From positions 1 through 64,000 of the forward strand of contig CANPVZ010000009.1 of NCBI GenBank assembly GCA_947581855.1: a stretch of 64,000 bases of DNA, in the 5' to 3' direction. Position numbers and translations under genes: made by a program. Positions 1 through 8,879 of the stretch are shown here, in pieces (position 1 is the stretch's first letter; the number at the start of each line of letters is the position of its first letter). Origin of the DNA: an uncultured Phocaeicola sp. GTDB taxonomy: Bacteria > Bacteroidota > Bacteroidia > Bacteroidales > Bacteroidaceae. The notes under the pieces were generated by a model. The model searched no databases, was not told the origin of the DNA, and saw only the letters and a program-made list of their open reading frames with translations.

Positions 1-50
1 GTTCTCAATCAATCTATTGCTTAAAAATAACTGGTAAAGCAATCAAAACT

Positions 51-253
51 TTCCTCCTCTTATATAGAGGCGGAAAAGTCGCAAAACAGACTGTTAATCA
101 AAAAGATACCGCATACATTATTTACAAATAAGTATTTTATCCGTCTGTCAAATCATCCTTTTTCCTATTTTTTTCATGGACAAGTTTTTGTACCACACCG
201 ATATTTTATATCTTTGCGGCAGAATTTTTTCCGCCTCTATATAAGAGGAGGAA
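51..253. repeat. 27-bp inverted repeats flanking a promoter (candidate invertible switch)
   Basis: Bases 51-77 and 227-253 are perfect reverse complements (27 bp); each arm also contains its own short dyad (CCTCT/AGAGG). They enclose about 150 bp holding one promoter-like sequence that points right. This layout matches phase-variable invertible promoters described in Bacteroides and Parabacteroides, where a site-specific recombinase flips a segment of roughly 200 bp. That it inverts here is inference. A simple hairpin pair is the alternative. Confidence 0.7.
187..216 (+). promoter_or_regulatory. Bacteroidetes-type promoter inside the inverted repeats
   Basis: TTTG at 187-190 and TATCTTTG at 209-216 are 18 nt apart, matching the -33/-7 consensus TTTG...TAnnTTTG. 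Transcription would start near 223 and read through the right inverted-repeat arm toward the ATPase gene at 765. No equally good promoter is seen on the opposite strand of the segment. Confidence 0.6.
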
Positions 254-764
254 GAAAAAAATAGAACAATTTCAAGAGAGAAAGAAGTTATTAGACACAA
301 AAAAGGGGATTTAAAATAAATATGTTTACACGCTTAGTTATCAATAGGATAACATTCTATTGATACAACTTAAAAATCAACAAATAATTGAAAATATGTA
401 AGCTAATTATTTTAATATCATTCATAACTTACATTTCCGATACAGAGATTTTAAAGAACTACTAAAGCTCATATTAATATATATATATATAATTTCATGC
501 GTACTATATTCTGACAACCTCAATTACTCAAAAGGTAGTTATCTTCTTACGTCAAAGGTTAGTATTTGATTTTTTCGTTTTTAGCTCTCCTTATATGAAA
601 TTAAATCTATACCTTTGTTTTCGAAATCATGTCACAAGTAACATAAATTTAAAAGCCATGATAGTAAATAGAAATATTTATATCGATCTGTCATCGCGTT
701 CTAAAGAGAATATCATCTACAATGAAATATACTAAAATTTTCAACTAACGGATCGTGCCATAAC
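254..764. other. AT-rich spacer, possible long leader
   Basis: About 510 bp with no credible gene on either strand. A second TAnnTTTG match (TACCTTTG, 610-617) lies 150 nt before the first gene but lacks a clear -33 box. If only the upstream promoter is used, the gene has an untranslated leader of about 540 nt. Confidence 0.5.
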
Positions 765-1604
765 ATGGAGAACTTAATTATACAAGAACTTAAAAGAAGA
801 AAAGAAAAAAAGAACGGACTGGCAAACAAACTGCTCATTCTGGCAGAAGAATTGATACGCCAAGCAAGTAATCATCAGAAGCGTGTACTTCAAATTATGC
901 CAGAATTTGACTTACATGATGAAATTCACTTAACAAAGGTTCTGGATAATATAGCTGATTTAATTGGTAATAAAACGATTAAACAGGTTACCGACATTGA
1001 ACTTTTTCTCCTGATATGTTCCTCTTATCTGCATGATTGTGGGATGGCACCTGCTGAATGGGAGATAAAGCTGATGTCAATGACTGAGGGGTTTGATATG
1101 TTTAAAGAAGATGAATCATCTATTTGTAATGATGGTAAAATCCCGTTCACATACCTTGAAGCTGTTTCATTCATTAAGAATCATAAGGCTGAGATATATC
1201 GAATCCACGATGGTGATGTTAAGTTGTGGCCTTTTTCAGAGAATAACGAAGACGAACTTATAAACTCGCTCGCTTTAGTTCTAACAGACTATCAAAATTT
1301 TAGAAATGGTTATATTTCTAATTTAAAGAAATGTGGCAGCATTACAGATTTCAGAAAACTAAATAGTCGGATCAAAGTGGATTTTATCAGAACCCGGCAT
1401 CACCTTCTCTCTTCTCGATATATCATCAATGCAACCCCTATTTTCCTCTCAAATATAAACGAAACATGGATGAAAGGCCTTGTAAAGGATTTGGCCAATA
1501 TTTGTCAATCTCATGGGGAAGATTTGTCATACATAAAAAAGAACTCTCATCAGAGATCAATTACCAACCCCAAGAGAGTGCTAACCTTCAGTTCGTCGCC
1601 ATGA
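765..1604 (+). CDS. HD-domain N-terminal part of a split HD/GHKL ATPase
   Basis: Encodes an HD-type domain: a histidine in LHDEIHL near residue 50 and the His-Asp doublet in SSYLHDCGM near residue 91. HD domains are usually metal-dependent phosphohydrolases. After about residue 259 the reading frame runs into unrelated sequence and stops. The expected continuation (ELSSEIN, then NLQFVAMMLRLGD) is found in the -1 frame, inside the next ORF. The two ORFs are therefore most likely one protein of about 1,150 residues. The fusion of an HD domain with an Hsp90-like ATPase recalls proteins proposed to act in bacterial conflict or defence; no function is demonstrated. Expression may depend on the inverted-repeat promoter upstream. 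Confidence 0.7.
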   Translation: MENLIIQELKRRKEKKNGLANKLLILAEELIRQASNHQKRVLQIMPEFDLHDEIHLTKVLDNIADLIGNKTIKQVTDIELFLLICSSYLHDCGMAPAEWEIKLMSMTEGFDMFKEDESSICNDGKIPFTYLEAVSFIKNHKAEIYRIHDGDVKLWPFSENNEDELINSLALVLTDYQNFRNGYISNLKKCGSITDFRKLNSRIKVDFIRTRHHLLSSRYIINATPIFLSNINETWMKGLVKDLANICQSHGEDLSYIKKNSHQRSITNPKRVLTFSSSP

Positions 1605-4222
1605 TGTTGCGATTGGGGGATATATGTCACTATAGTTCAGATAGAGCTCCTCTTGTACTAAGAAATGGAAAATTATTTCATTCCGATTATAGCTATAATG
1701 AGTGGAAAGTTAAGAGTGCATCTGTAACTTATTCCATAAAGGATGGAACAATTTCTTTCTTCGCTTATTGTGAAGAACCGGACATTTTTTATAAACTACA
1801 TAACTATCTCAATTGGATTGATGAAGAGATTAACAACTTATACAGTTTGCAGAGAGGGTGGAGTGAAAAATACCGACTATGTGTAAAAGACGTTGATAGA
1901 TCCGGTATTCGATTTAATGAAGGGATATTTATACCTGTAAGTGGCGCGAAATTTACTCTTCAACAGAATAAAATTATCGAACTTTTGATGGGCGTGGGTT
2001 TGTATAAGGAGCCATTTGCAAGTCTACGTGAATTATATCAAAATGCATTAGATGCTTGTAAGTGCAAAATACATCGATATCGTGTTCAAGGGATTAAACT
2101 TAAGGGTCGTATTGAATTCGGACTTCAGAAAGAAAATGGAAACTCTTTCTTATATTGTCTTGATAATGGAACAGGAATGTCTGAACATATTATAGAGAAC
2201 TATCTTTTGAAAATAGGCAATTCATATTATAATTCATCTGATTTTTATAGAGATCAAGTGTTGTGGAATAGCGATTTCGTTCCTATTTCTCAATTTGGAA
2301 TAGGCATCCTATCTTGTTTTATGATAGCTAATAGAATTGAAATAGTTACGAAGACAGAGGATTCAAAAGACCACCTATCTTGTTGTATTAATGGACCAGA
2401 AGAATATTTCTATTATAGACCTCCAACTGTTGCAGAGAAATCACTTATACCTATATCAGGTACACTGGTTAAATTGTTGCTGAAGGAAAAATACTCTCAG
2501 GAGTTAAACAATGAACCTGTAGAAAAACTAGGACTAGTAATGCAGTATCATAGAGATAATCTGTTCCGTGAAGAATTTGAAAAGTATAACAAGTACTATG
2601 ACATCTGGACTGGACATATCTATAACAAATTGAACGACTTTATCTGCAAAAAATTTCCAGAAGTGGATGTGGTATGTCGAATTAGTAATGGCGAAAATAT
2701 CCCAATTCTCAACAAACCATTTGCCTGTAGGGTTGGAGATTTCGGTATAACAAATGATGACAGAGCTTTCATAGATACAATTATATCACGAAGTATGTTT
2801 TGCCTAAATGCATTAACTTTATCTGCTATCCAAGACTATTTAGTACCTTACGATGTAAATGTTGTCGTTGAAAATATCGAGTATAATACTATTGTTTCTA
2901 TGCCTCTGCCAGGTACTCCTTCCACTGATGATGACAGGCATTTATTTAACCTGCTACAAGTTAAAGGCTCTAATATCTCTGTTGATGGAATTTCTGTAAA
3001 AGATAAGAATCTTAGTAGTCATAATGTATATTTTAATTTGTTGATAAGGAATGGTAACCTAAATTTTAAAGGGAGCAATAAACCGCAATTGTCTGTAGAT
3101 AGATTACAATTAATTAATTTGCCCAATGTAGATGATGAAACATACAAACAAATTGCAATAGAGGCTATAGAACGGATTTTTATAATAGCAACAAAACATA
3201 TTGAACGATATAATCTTCAGGAAAATGTAGGTTTGATTAATCTAATATGGAAATACATTTTTGACAGAATTTACATGGCTGATATTCTTTTTGTTAACTA
3301 TCTGGCAAAGTCAGAACTAGGTAAATTTCAATGGCCAACATTAAATAAAATTGCTAATAATGAAATCACAATATGTGACTTTATGAGCAAGAACGAAATT
3401 GACATAGAGAACTATGACTTTAATCATTTTGATTTGTTGACAGGGAAAATGGTACTCTCAAAGCTGTTGGGAGCAGATGAAATTTCAGTAGATGACCATA
3501 ATACTGTTCATATAAAGTGTTGTTCAAACTCAGTATATCCTGAAAATGACAGTCTATTCAGCCATGAAAAATATCTGGTTCCCATTTCCGATACTTGTGA
3601 ATGCTTTAAAGAATTTGATATAATATCAAACTTATATCCATTGGTTCCAGAAAGACTCGTAAAATCTTTGTTGCGATACGATACGATTGATATTAATGTA
3701 AAAAATAGTAAAGCCATTTGTGTAAATCATTATGCAAATAGCTATATCGCCTATTTTGACCAAGACGCAAGACTAGTACATCCATTATATGGTATGTACA
3801 CAAAAGATCAAAGCTTTGGTCATAAAACTGAAAATTACATTCATTCTTTCGATAACAAACGTACCTCAATGCAGCTGATGGATTTCGGCTTTGATAGGTA
3901 CGAGAATAAAAAAGGGTTGATGTTGCTTTCCTATATAGCTCCTCGTGATTTAACAGAAAAGGAGAAAGATGAGATAGAACAATACAAAGACACTGAACCA
4001 GAATATTACAATGGTGTGAAGAATGGGTGGACAATACTTACCACAGGCTTAGATGTGGATAATGTTGTCATCATGCCCGGAAAGAGAACGCGTAAAGAAC
4101 TGCTTTCTCGTATAAGTAGTGAATTTTGGGAAAAGTATAAAGACTTTGAGTTTAAGTTCCTTGATGGTACAATGGTAAGTCCTTCAAAATTTGAGCCCAA
4201 CAATGTTTCCAATGCCTTTTGA
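1466..4222 (+). CDS. Hsp90-like (GHKL) ATPase part of the split HD/GHKL protein
   Basis: Contains the Bergerat-fold ATP site: N box RELYQNALDACK around residue 190, DNGTGM around residue 233 and QFGIGILSCF around residue 276. The remaining roughly 600 residues match no domain I can name. The nominal start at 1466 is unlikely to be real, because the first 25 codons overlap the HD ORF in another frame; genuine sequence begins near 1541 by -1 frameshift from the upstream frame. At the 3' end the frame closes at 4222, but the +1 frame continues as protein-like sequence to 4319, so a second frame change may exist. The gene is therefore a programmed-frameshift gene, a decaying pseudogene, or affected by sequence indels. 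Confidence 0.7.
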   Translation: MDERPCKGFGQYLSISWGRFVIHKKELSSEINYQPQESANLQFVAMMLRLGDICHYSSDRAPLVLRNGKLFHSDYSYNEWKVKSASVTYSIKDGTISFFAYCEEPDIFYKLHNYLNWIDEEINNLYSLQRGWSEKYRLCVKDVDRSGIRFNEGIFIPVSGAKFTLQQNKIIELLMGVGLYKEPFASLRELYQNALDACKCKIHRYRVQGIKLKGRIEFGLQKENGNSFLYCLDNGTGMSEHIIENYLLKIGNSYYNSSDFYRDQVLWNSDFVPISQFGIGILSCFMIANRIEIVTKTEDSKDHLSCCINGPEEYFYYRPPTVAEKSLIPISGTLVKLLLKEKYSQELNNEPVEKLGLVMQYHRDNLFREEFEKYNKYYDIWTGHIYNKLNDFICKKFPEVDVVCRISNGENIPILNKPFACRVGDFGITNDDRAFIDTIISRSMFCLNALTLSAIQDYLVPYDVNVVVENIEYNTIVSMPLPGTPSTDDDRHLFNLLQVKGSNISVDGISVKDKNLSSHNVYFNLLIRNGNLNFKGSNKPQLSVDRLQLINLPNVDDETYKQIAIEAIERIFIIATKHIERYNLQENVGLINLIWKYIFDRIYMADILFVNYLAKSELGKFQWPTLNKIANNEITICDFMSKNEIDIENYDFNHFDLLTGKMVLSKLLGADEISVDDHNTVHIKCCSNSVYPENDSLFSHEKYLVPISDTCECFKEFDIISNLYPLVPERLVKSLLRYDTIDINVKNSKAICVNHYANSYIAYFDQDARLVHPLYGMYTKDQSFGHKTENYIHSFDNKRTSMQLMDFGFDRYENKKGLMLLSYIAPRDLTEKEKDEIEQYKDTEPEYYNGVKNGWTILTTGLDVDNVVIMPGKRTRKELLSRISSEFWEKYKDFEFKFLDGTMVSPSKFEPNNVSNAF
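1535..1579 (+). promoter_or_regulatory. Candidate -1 frameshift site (A_AAA_AAG) with downstream stem
   Basis: The heptamer A AAA AAG at 1535-1541 lies in the zero frame of the HD ORF (codons ATA AAA AAG), the same heptamer and phase as the E. coli dnaX slippery site. Slipping by -1 gives GAA CTC TCA and enters the ATPase frame. GGGGAA lies upstream at 1515-1520. ACTCTC (1543-1548) can pair with GAGAGT (1574-1579), though this stem starts closer than usual. An indel in the six-A run would look the same. Confidence 0.45.
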
Positions 4223-4319
4223 AACTCATCACCCTGACGGTAAATTACATTTAGTACATTTTTTCTTTGACAATCCTAATGAGGGACATTCAGGAAATAC
4301 TATAAAATTAGCCAACTAA
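4203..4319 (+). other. Possible out-of-frame C-terminus of the GHKL ATPase
   Basis: In the +1 frame relative to the ATPase ORF, 4203-4319 encodes protein-like sequence (MFPMPFETHHPDGKL, then HLVHFFFDNPNEGHS) ending in TAA. That stop sits inside the terminator stem, a common arrangement for a true gene end. This suggests the intact gene ended here and that a second, compensating frame change lies between about 4172 and 4203. Confidence 0.4.
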
Positions 4320-4356
4320 TTCAAGCTCAAAGTATTGCGAATTAGTTGGCTTTTTA
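4310..4356 (+). terminator. Strong intrinsic terminator after the ATPase gene
   Basis: A 13-bp perfect stem (4310-4322 with 4339-4351) is followed by a T run. The pairing extends imperfectly outward: AGGGACATT (4283-4291) matches AATGTCCCT (4382-4390). It separates the ATPase from the converging reverse transcriptase remnant. Confidence 0.8.
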
Positions 4357-4362
4357 GTATCT

Positions 4363-4826
4363 TTAGATAGGGATATTCAGTAAATGTCCCTGCGGTATAC
4401 CATTCATATTCTTTTCACCCCTATCTTTTGACGAACTTATGGTCGGTGAAAGTAGCTCTTCATTTTTCTCTGCATGCGCATCTATGCAATCTCTGACAAC
4501 CTTAATAAGTTGATTAGGAACATCATGCTTAATGCAATCCGAAAATACATATTGTAAATATTTATTTAGCACTCCCAACACCAAACGACCTCTAACCGTT
4601 GGTATGGAAATCACACGCAGATATTTATTACGACCCTTAAAAATCAATAGCTCTTTATAAGGTAAAAATGAAAAGTCCCATTAAGGCATTTATTAATTAT
4701 CGTAGAACACTGGTCGTGATAATATCTCCAAAAAACATTGGGCTTCATACCATCTCTTCCACCTCCACTCCTCGTTATAAGATTTTCTTCAAAATACTTA
4801 ATAAAGTATTCTACAGAAAAAATCAT
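4363..4826 (-). pseudogene. Reverse transcriptase remnant (frameshifted, truncated)
   Basis: Read from 4826 down, one frame gives RSGGGRDGMKPNVFWRYY (RT N-terminal region) and stops at 4644. The adjacent frame continues with LPYKELLIFKGRNKYLRV, ISIPTVRGRLVLGVL and finally NGIPQG before stopping at 4363. These match the RT sequence around the K/R-x-R-I-P motif and the GIPQG motif. The catalytic YxDD segment and everything after it are missing. The frame break lies near 4655-4665. The family (group II intron, retron or defence-associated RT) cannot be told from this fragment. It lies tail-to-tail with the HD/GHKL ATPase, consistent with a worn mobile or defence island. Confidence 0.7.
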
Positions 4827-4888
4827 TTACCATTTCCAACATATAATACTTCCTTCCAACTATCTCCGAAGTTCCATAAAAGTAACTG

Positions 4889-6157
4889 TCACCAACCTGT
4901 ATTTTTCCACACAGCCTGATACCATTGAGTGTTTTGAAAAGCCTTATTCCATTTAGCATGAGAAGGAGAATCATAAGGCACATACATGGAAACTCCGCCA
5001 TAGGGCGAAACATGTTCGTCCTTCACTTTTAACCATTTTGCCCAACTTCCTCCTCCAAACCATTCATCCGTATGAACTCGACACACCACAGCTTTATTAA
5101 ATTGAATCAACCATTGAGCATATTCATCACTTGTGTTGGAAAGAGAATAGATTGCACCACAAAAATCGTAAAATTCGGGCCAGGTACTAGTTCCCCGATA
5201 TGTTTGTATATCGCTACCTATAGGCAATAAATGCTTATCCGAAGCTTCCCGTTCAATAATAGGAGCCGTCAATGCGGCTAAGGCATCTAACTCATTACAA
5301 CGAATGGCAGACAACAAACACCCATAATTTTCAGGATGACTTTTATTACCTACTTCATAAAAGCTAAGATAATACTGATAATTCTTCAATACTATTCCCT
5401 CTACATCAACCGTAGACGCAAACATAGGCAAAATAATCCGATCGTATCTTGCACCTATAGCAGGTGTTTCCGCGGGACAACCTATACTATAATCCGTTAC
5501 TTCTTTTAATTCATAGGCCACTTCAATACCCTGCATATAACAAGCATCAAAATAAAGAAAATCGAGTTTTCCGAAATCAGCGAGTACCTCTGCCAAGGCT
5601 GAAATTTCCATTTCAAAACCGATATTGGAGGCTGAGTTCTCTTCGTTGTCTATTCCAATTGAACGAGAGTCTTTCACTTTCGCAGCAGGAAGCCAACCGC
5701 CTCCATGCGACCACATAACCAATCCATATCCTTTTGCGGGAAAATTCGTTTTTACATAATCTAATACCTCTTCCAACACAGCCGGATCGGTAGAACAAAG
5801 TTCTGCCGGATATTCCTTAACCAATTCGACCCGCGCTTTCATTTTACCTGTAGCTTTCTTTATCTCATAAATACGAGGATTATGAGATGTATTAGCATCA
5901 TCCAAAAATACAATCAGATGATCGTTATCCGGAATAGAAGAAGCTCCCAAAACCATTTCCTCTATGTCACTATCCAAATTTCCAGAACCCTGCTCCGCAA
6001 AATTCGACAAAGAATTTTCCGCCATCATGTATACCAATACTGTCCGGTTAGCAGGACCGGTTTCCGGTATGTCCGATTCATCATCATTACAAGCAGAAAA
6101 GCCTCCCAACATAAGTAGAAGGCCTAAAATCCGGATATATTTAAAGGAAATATTCAT
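4889..6157 (-). CDS. Clostripain-family (C11) cysteine peptidase lipoprotein
   Basis: Begins with a lipoprotein signal ending in a GFSAC lipobox (Cys near residue 23), so it should be anchored outside the inner membrane. The peptidase core has the family's His in VMWSHGGGW (about residue 150) and the Cys in YFDACYMQG (about residue 206). Family C11 enzymes cleave after basic residues, often after self-processing; specificity here is inferred. At 422 residues the length is normal for Bacteroidales secreted members. It follows a small exported protein by 12 nt and is probably co-transcribed with it. Confidence 0.85.
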   Translation of the reverse strand: MNISFKYIRILGLLLMLGGFSACNDDESDIPETGPANRTVLVYMMAENSLSNFAEQGSGNLDSDIEEMVLGASSIPDNDHLIVFLDDANTSHNPRIYEIKKATGKMKARVELVKEYPAELCSTDPAVLEEVLDYVKTNFPAKGYGLVMWSHGGGWLPAAKVKDSRSIGIDNEENSASNIGFEMEISALAEVLADFGKLDFLYFDACYMQGIEVAYELKEVTDYSIGCPAETPAIGARYDRIILPMFASTVDVEGIVLKNYQYYLSFYEVGNKSHPENYGCLLSAIRCNELDALAALTAPIIEREASDKHLLPIGSDIQTYRGTSTWPEFYDFCGAIYSLSNTSDEYAQWLIQFNKAVVCRVHTDEWFGGGSWAKWLKVKDEHVSPYGGVSMYVPYDSPSHAKWNKAFQNTQWYQAVWKNTGW

Positions 6158-6169
6158 TGGATAAACTAT

Positions 6170-6580
6170 TTATTCGGTTATTGCTTCAGGTTTAACATAC
6201 TGAAAATCTTCCTTACTGAGATTATGAATTACAGAGGAATGATCATTCATATACCTTTTGGTTAGCTGAGCCGCTTTTTTTTGCAATTTGGATCTGTCAT
6301 CCGAGAAAAAAGTAATACAAGTATGATTACGGTTACCATCCTTTGATTCCAAATAGTTCCGTAATTGATAGCTATAATCATCTCTTTGAGGTAAGAAACC
6401 CTCTTTAGTCAATTTCACATCGGGAATATTTTGCACATCGGTCAAATATACTGTGGAGTCCGTAAAAGATATGGAAACGCCCATTACATATACTGACTTG
6501 GAGGCTTTTTTCGCTAATGAAAAGGCTGAACAGAGAGTAAACACCAAAAAGAGAGCTGTCAAACATTTAAATATTCTCAT
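6170..6580 (-). CDS. Small exported protein of unknown function
   Basis: 136 residues with a clear N-terminal signal peptide (hydrophobic stretch CLTALFLVFTLCSAFSLA). I recognise no domain. It lies just upstream of the clostripain-like gene with only 12 nt between, so the pair is likely an operon, and it could be a partner or substrate of the peptidase (inference only). The mature part is charged and contains no cysteine pairs that would suggest disulphides beyond a single Cys. Confidence 0.65.
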   Translation of the reverse strand: MRIFKCLTALFLVFTLCSAFSLAKKASKSVYVMGVSISFTDSTVYLTDVQNIPDVKLTKEGFLPQRDDYSYQLRNYLESKDGNRNHTCITFFSDDRSKLQKKAAQLTKRYMNDHSSVIHNLSKEDFQYVKPEAITE

Positions 6581-6742
6581 AACTATTTTCTTTATTTTGT
6601 GAGCAAAGGTAACAATTCTATTTATAGAAATCCAAACTTCATTATTAAATTAACAATCAATAAGAAAGTCAATCTGCTGAAGCAGACTGCCTTTGCTGAA
6701 TTGTAAAACTAATACCTATATCTGTAATTACCTATTGAAACC

Positions 6743-8227
6743 CTATTCCTGTGTCAAATCTACCGCATAGTTTGCACGTTTTCCCGACGGGAATACCCCT
6801 GTAATAAACAATACTTGATCAGGAGATTGTGCCGCTGCTTTCAATACATTTTCCAAATCGCTCACACTACGCATCGGCTCACCGTTTGCTTTCAGGATGA
6901 TAAATCCTTTACGTATACCGGCTTCCTGCATCTTACCGCCTGTCACACCGGTTACTTGAAGACCATATCCCAAATTCAACTGTTTCTTCAACTCTGCCGA
7001 CAGTTCCTTAAAGGCTGCACCCAGAATTTCCATTCCGGCATTTTTCACCACTTTCGTATTGCCTTGAGCATTTTTCAACGTTACATTTACAGTCTTCTCT
7101 TTCTTATCACGCAACAATGTTACATTAACCTTATCACCCGGACGATGTTTAGCCATATTTTCTTGTAACTCGGCCATATTCTTCACTTTCTTTCCATCGA
7201 TGGCAGTAATCACATCACCGGCTTTAATATCAGCCCCGGCTGCGGCTCCTCCCTCAACTACTTCCGAAATATAAACGCCTTCTACAGCACCCAAATCTTT
7301 GCCTTTCAATTCTTCGTTGATATCGCCGCCTTTCACACCTAACAAAGCACGTTGAACCGTTCCATACTGTTTCAAATCGGTCACAACTTTCGTCATGATG
7401 CTTGTCGGGATAGCAAAACCATACCCGGTATAAGTTCCGGTAGGAGAAGTCAACACCGCATTGATACCGATTAATTCTCCTTTCGCGTTAACCAATGCAC
7501 CTCCACTGTTCCCTTCGTTAATGGCTGCATCCGTTTGAATAAACGATTCAATACCTCCATTATATACACCCAGAGAACGCGCTTTCGCACTTACAATTCC
7601 GGCTGTTACGGTAGAAGTAAGATTAAACGGATTTCCTACCGCCAATACCCACTCTCCAACTTTCAACGCATCGGAATCGCCAATAGGAAGAGTTGGGAAA
7701 TCATCTCCTTCGATTTTTATCAAAGCCAAATCAGTACTAGCATCCGTACCAATCAGACGCCCTTTAAACTCACGATTGTCATTCAAAGTCACTGCTATTT
7801 CATCGGCACCATCCACTACATGATTATTTGTTACAATATAACCGTCTTTAGAAATAATGACTCCCGAACCAATCCCGACACGAGGCTGGGTTTGAATCTG
7901 GCGCTGCCGTCCATTACCATTTCCAAAAAAGAAATCGAATATATCCGTAGGCGCTTGTACCGTCTGCATCCTCCCATTCTTAGTAGATTTAATATGCACT
8001 ACCGCATGTAATGAACTTTCGGCAGCCTGTGTTAAATCGATAGGTTGAGCATTAGCAGCATTATAAGAAGCTAATTTTGCTTGCTTATTGGTTTGAAAAG
8101 CTTCTTCAAAAACCAAACTATCCTTTTTCTCCGACTTCATTAATGTATAGGTAGTAAAACCTGCTACACCCGAACTTAAGAGAACGATAGCTACTGCTCC
8201 AAAGATCTTTTTAGTTGTTTGTTTCAT
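6743..8227 (-). CDS. degP: DegP/HtrA-type periplasmic serine protease
   Basis: Periplasmic quality-control protease and chaperone. The start at 8227 (MKQTTKKIFG) puts the signal anchor at the N-terminus; an upstream ATG at 8272 would add 15 residues before it. The triad is visible: His in VTNNHVVDGAD (about residue 132), Asp in STDLALIKIE (about 161) and Ser in NEGNSGGALV (about 240). Two PDZ domains follow (about residues 280-380 and 400-490). Length is normal for DegP. It is transcribed alone from a promoter about 150 nt upstream. Confidence 0.93.
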   Translation of the reverse strand: MKQTTKKIFGAVAIVLLSSGVAGFTTYTLMKSEKKDSLVFEEAFQTNKQAKLASYNAANAQPIDLTQAAESSLHAVVHIKSTKNGRMQTVQAPTDIFDFFFGNGNGRQRQIQTQPRVGIGSGVIISKDGYIVTNNHVVDGADEIAVTLNDNREFKGRLIGTDASTDLALIKIEGDDFPTLPIGDSDALKVGEWVLAVGNPFNLTSTVTAGIVSAKARSLGVYNGGIESFIQTDAAINEGNSGGALVNAKGELIGINAVLTSPTGTYTGYGFAIPTSIMTKVVTDLKQYGTVQRALLGVKGGDINEELKGKDLGAVEGVYISEVVEGGAAAGADIKAGDVITAIDGKKVKNMAELQENMAKHRPGDKVNVTLLRDKKEKTVNVTLKNAQGNTKVVKNAGMEILGAAFKELSAELKKQLNLGYGLQVTGVTGGKMQEAGIRKGFIILKANGEPMRSVSDLENVLKAAAQSPDQVLFITGVFPSGKRANYAVDLTQE

Positions 8228-8386
8228 AATTAATATCCTTTTAATTGTTAATTCACTAGCTTGTTTTAACATTCACGATGTTAAAGTAAAAACAAAAAAT
8301 ATTCTCTTAGTCTCTTTGTCACTGTTTTTTGCTATCTTTTAACAGAGGCTGACAGGTACTTAACAGCAGTTAAGTTGAGGAACTGC

Positions 8387-8417
8387 CAAATTTACATTCG
8401 TTATACATACCTGACAA
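8387..8417 (-). promoter_or_regulatory. Promoter of degP
   Basis: On the minus strand ATTG (about 8414-8417) and TAAATTTG (8387-8394) are 20 nt apart, fitting the Bacteroidetes consensus. The leader of about 150 nt includes a 7-bp dyad ACTTAAC/GTTAAGT near 8358-8376. Confidence 0.5.
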
Positions 8418-8472
8418 TCTGTACATAACGACTATTTTTCAAACTTTTTTCCGTTTAATAAGTTATTTTTCC

Positions 8473-8480
8473 TACTTTTG
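8473..8480 (+). promoter_or_regulatory. -7 box of rnpB
   Basis: TACTTTTG fits TAnnTTTG and lies about 8 nt before the expected RNase P RNA 5' end. The -33 box is weak. Confidence 0.5.
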
Positions 8481-8487
8481 CAGATGA

Positions 8488-8850
8488 AAGCAGATAACCG
8501 GTCTGTCGCCGACATATTGATATGGAGGAGGAAAGTCCGGGCAGCATAGAGCATCCCACTTCTTAACGGGAAGCTATCCGCAAGGGTAGAGTAACGCAGA
8601 AGAAAATAACCGCCGGTCTGAATCAGTCCGGTAAGGGTGAGAAGGTGAGGTAAGAGCTCACCGGTCGAATGGTGACATTTCGAGCCGTGTGTCTTGGGAG
8701 CTGTAAGATCATGTAAACCGGCGTTACGAGGGTTGCTCGCCCCAACTCGTCGGAGGGTAGATTGCTAGAGCCTGTTGGTGACAACTGGCGTAGATAAATG
8801 ACAGACACCTTGCAAAAGGTACAGAACCCGGCTTATAGGTTATCTGCTTT
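8488..8850 (+). ncRNA. rnpB: RNase P RNA (bacterial type A)
   Basis: Catalytic RNA that matures tRNA 5' ends. The conserved GAGGAAAGTCCGGGC core is at about 8528-8542 and the 3' conserved ACAGAACCCGGCTTA at 8821-8835. The ends pair to form helix P1: AAAGCAGATAACC (from 8488) with GGTTATCTGCTTT (to 8850), followed by a T run. The length of about 363 nt is normal for Bacteroidales. Confidence 0.95.
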
Positions 8851-8879
8851 TTTATATCTTAATACAGACTTCATACTAT

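Noticed and set aside
1466..1540. ATG 1466 as the true start of the GHKL protein
   Set aside because: The first 25 codons overlap the HD ORF and are not family-like; real homology begins at the frameshift point.
3508..4212. Three minus-strand ORFs within the ATPase gene
   Set aside because: Shadow frames of the large plus-strand gene with no protein-like features.
4668..4956. Short plus-strand ORFs across the RT remnant
   Set aside because: Low-complexity translations; the minus strand shows recognisable RT motifs.
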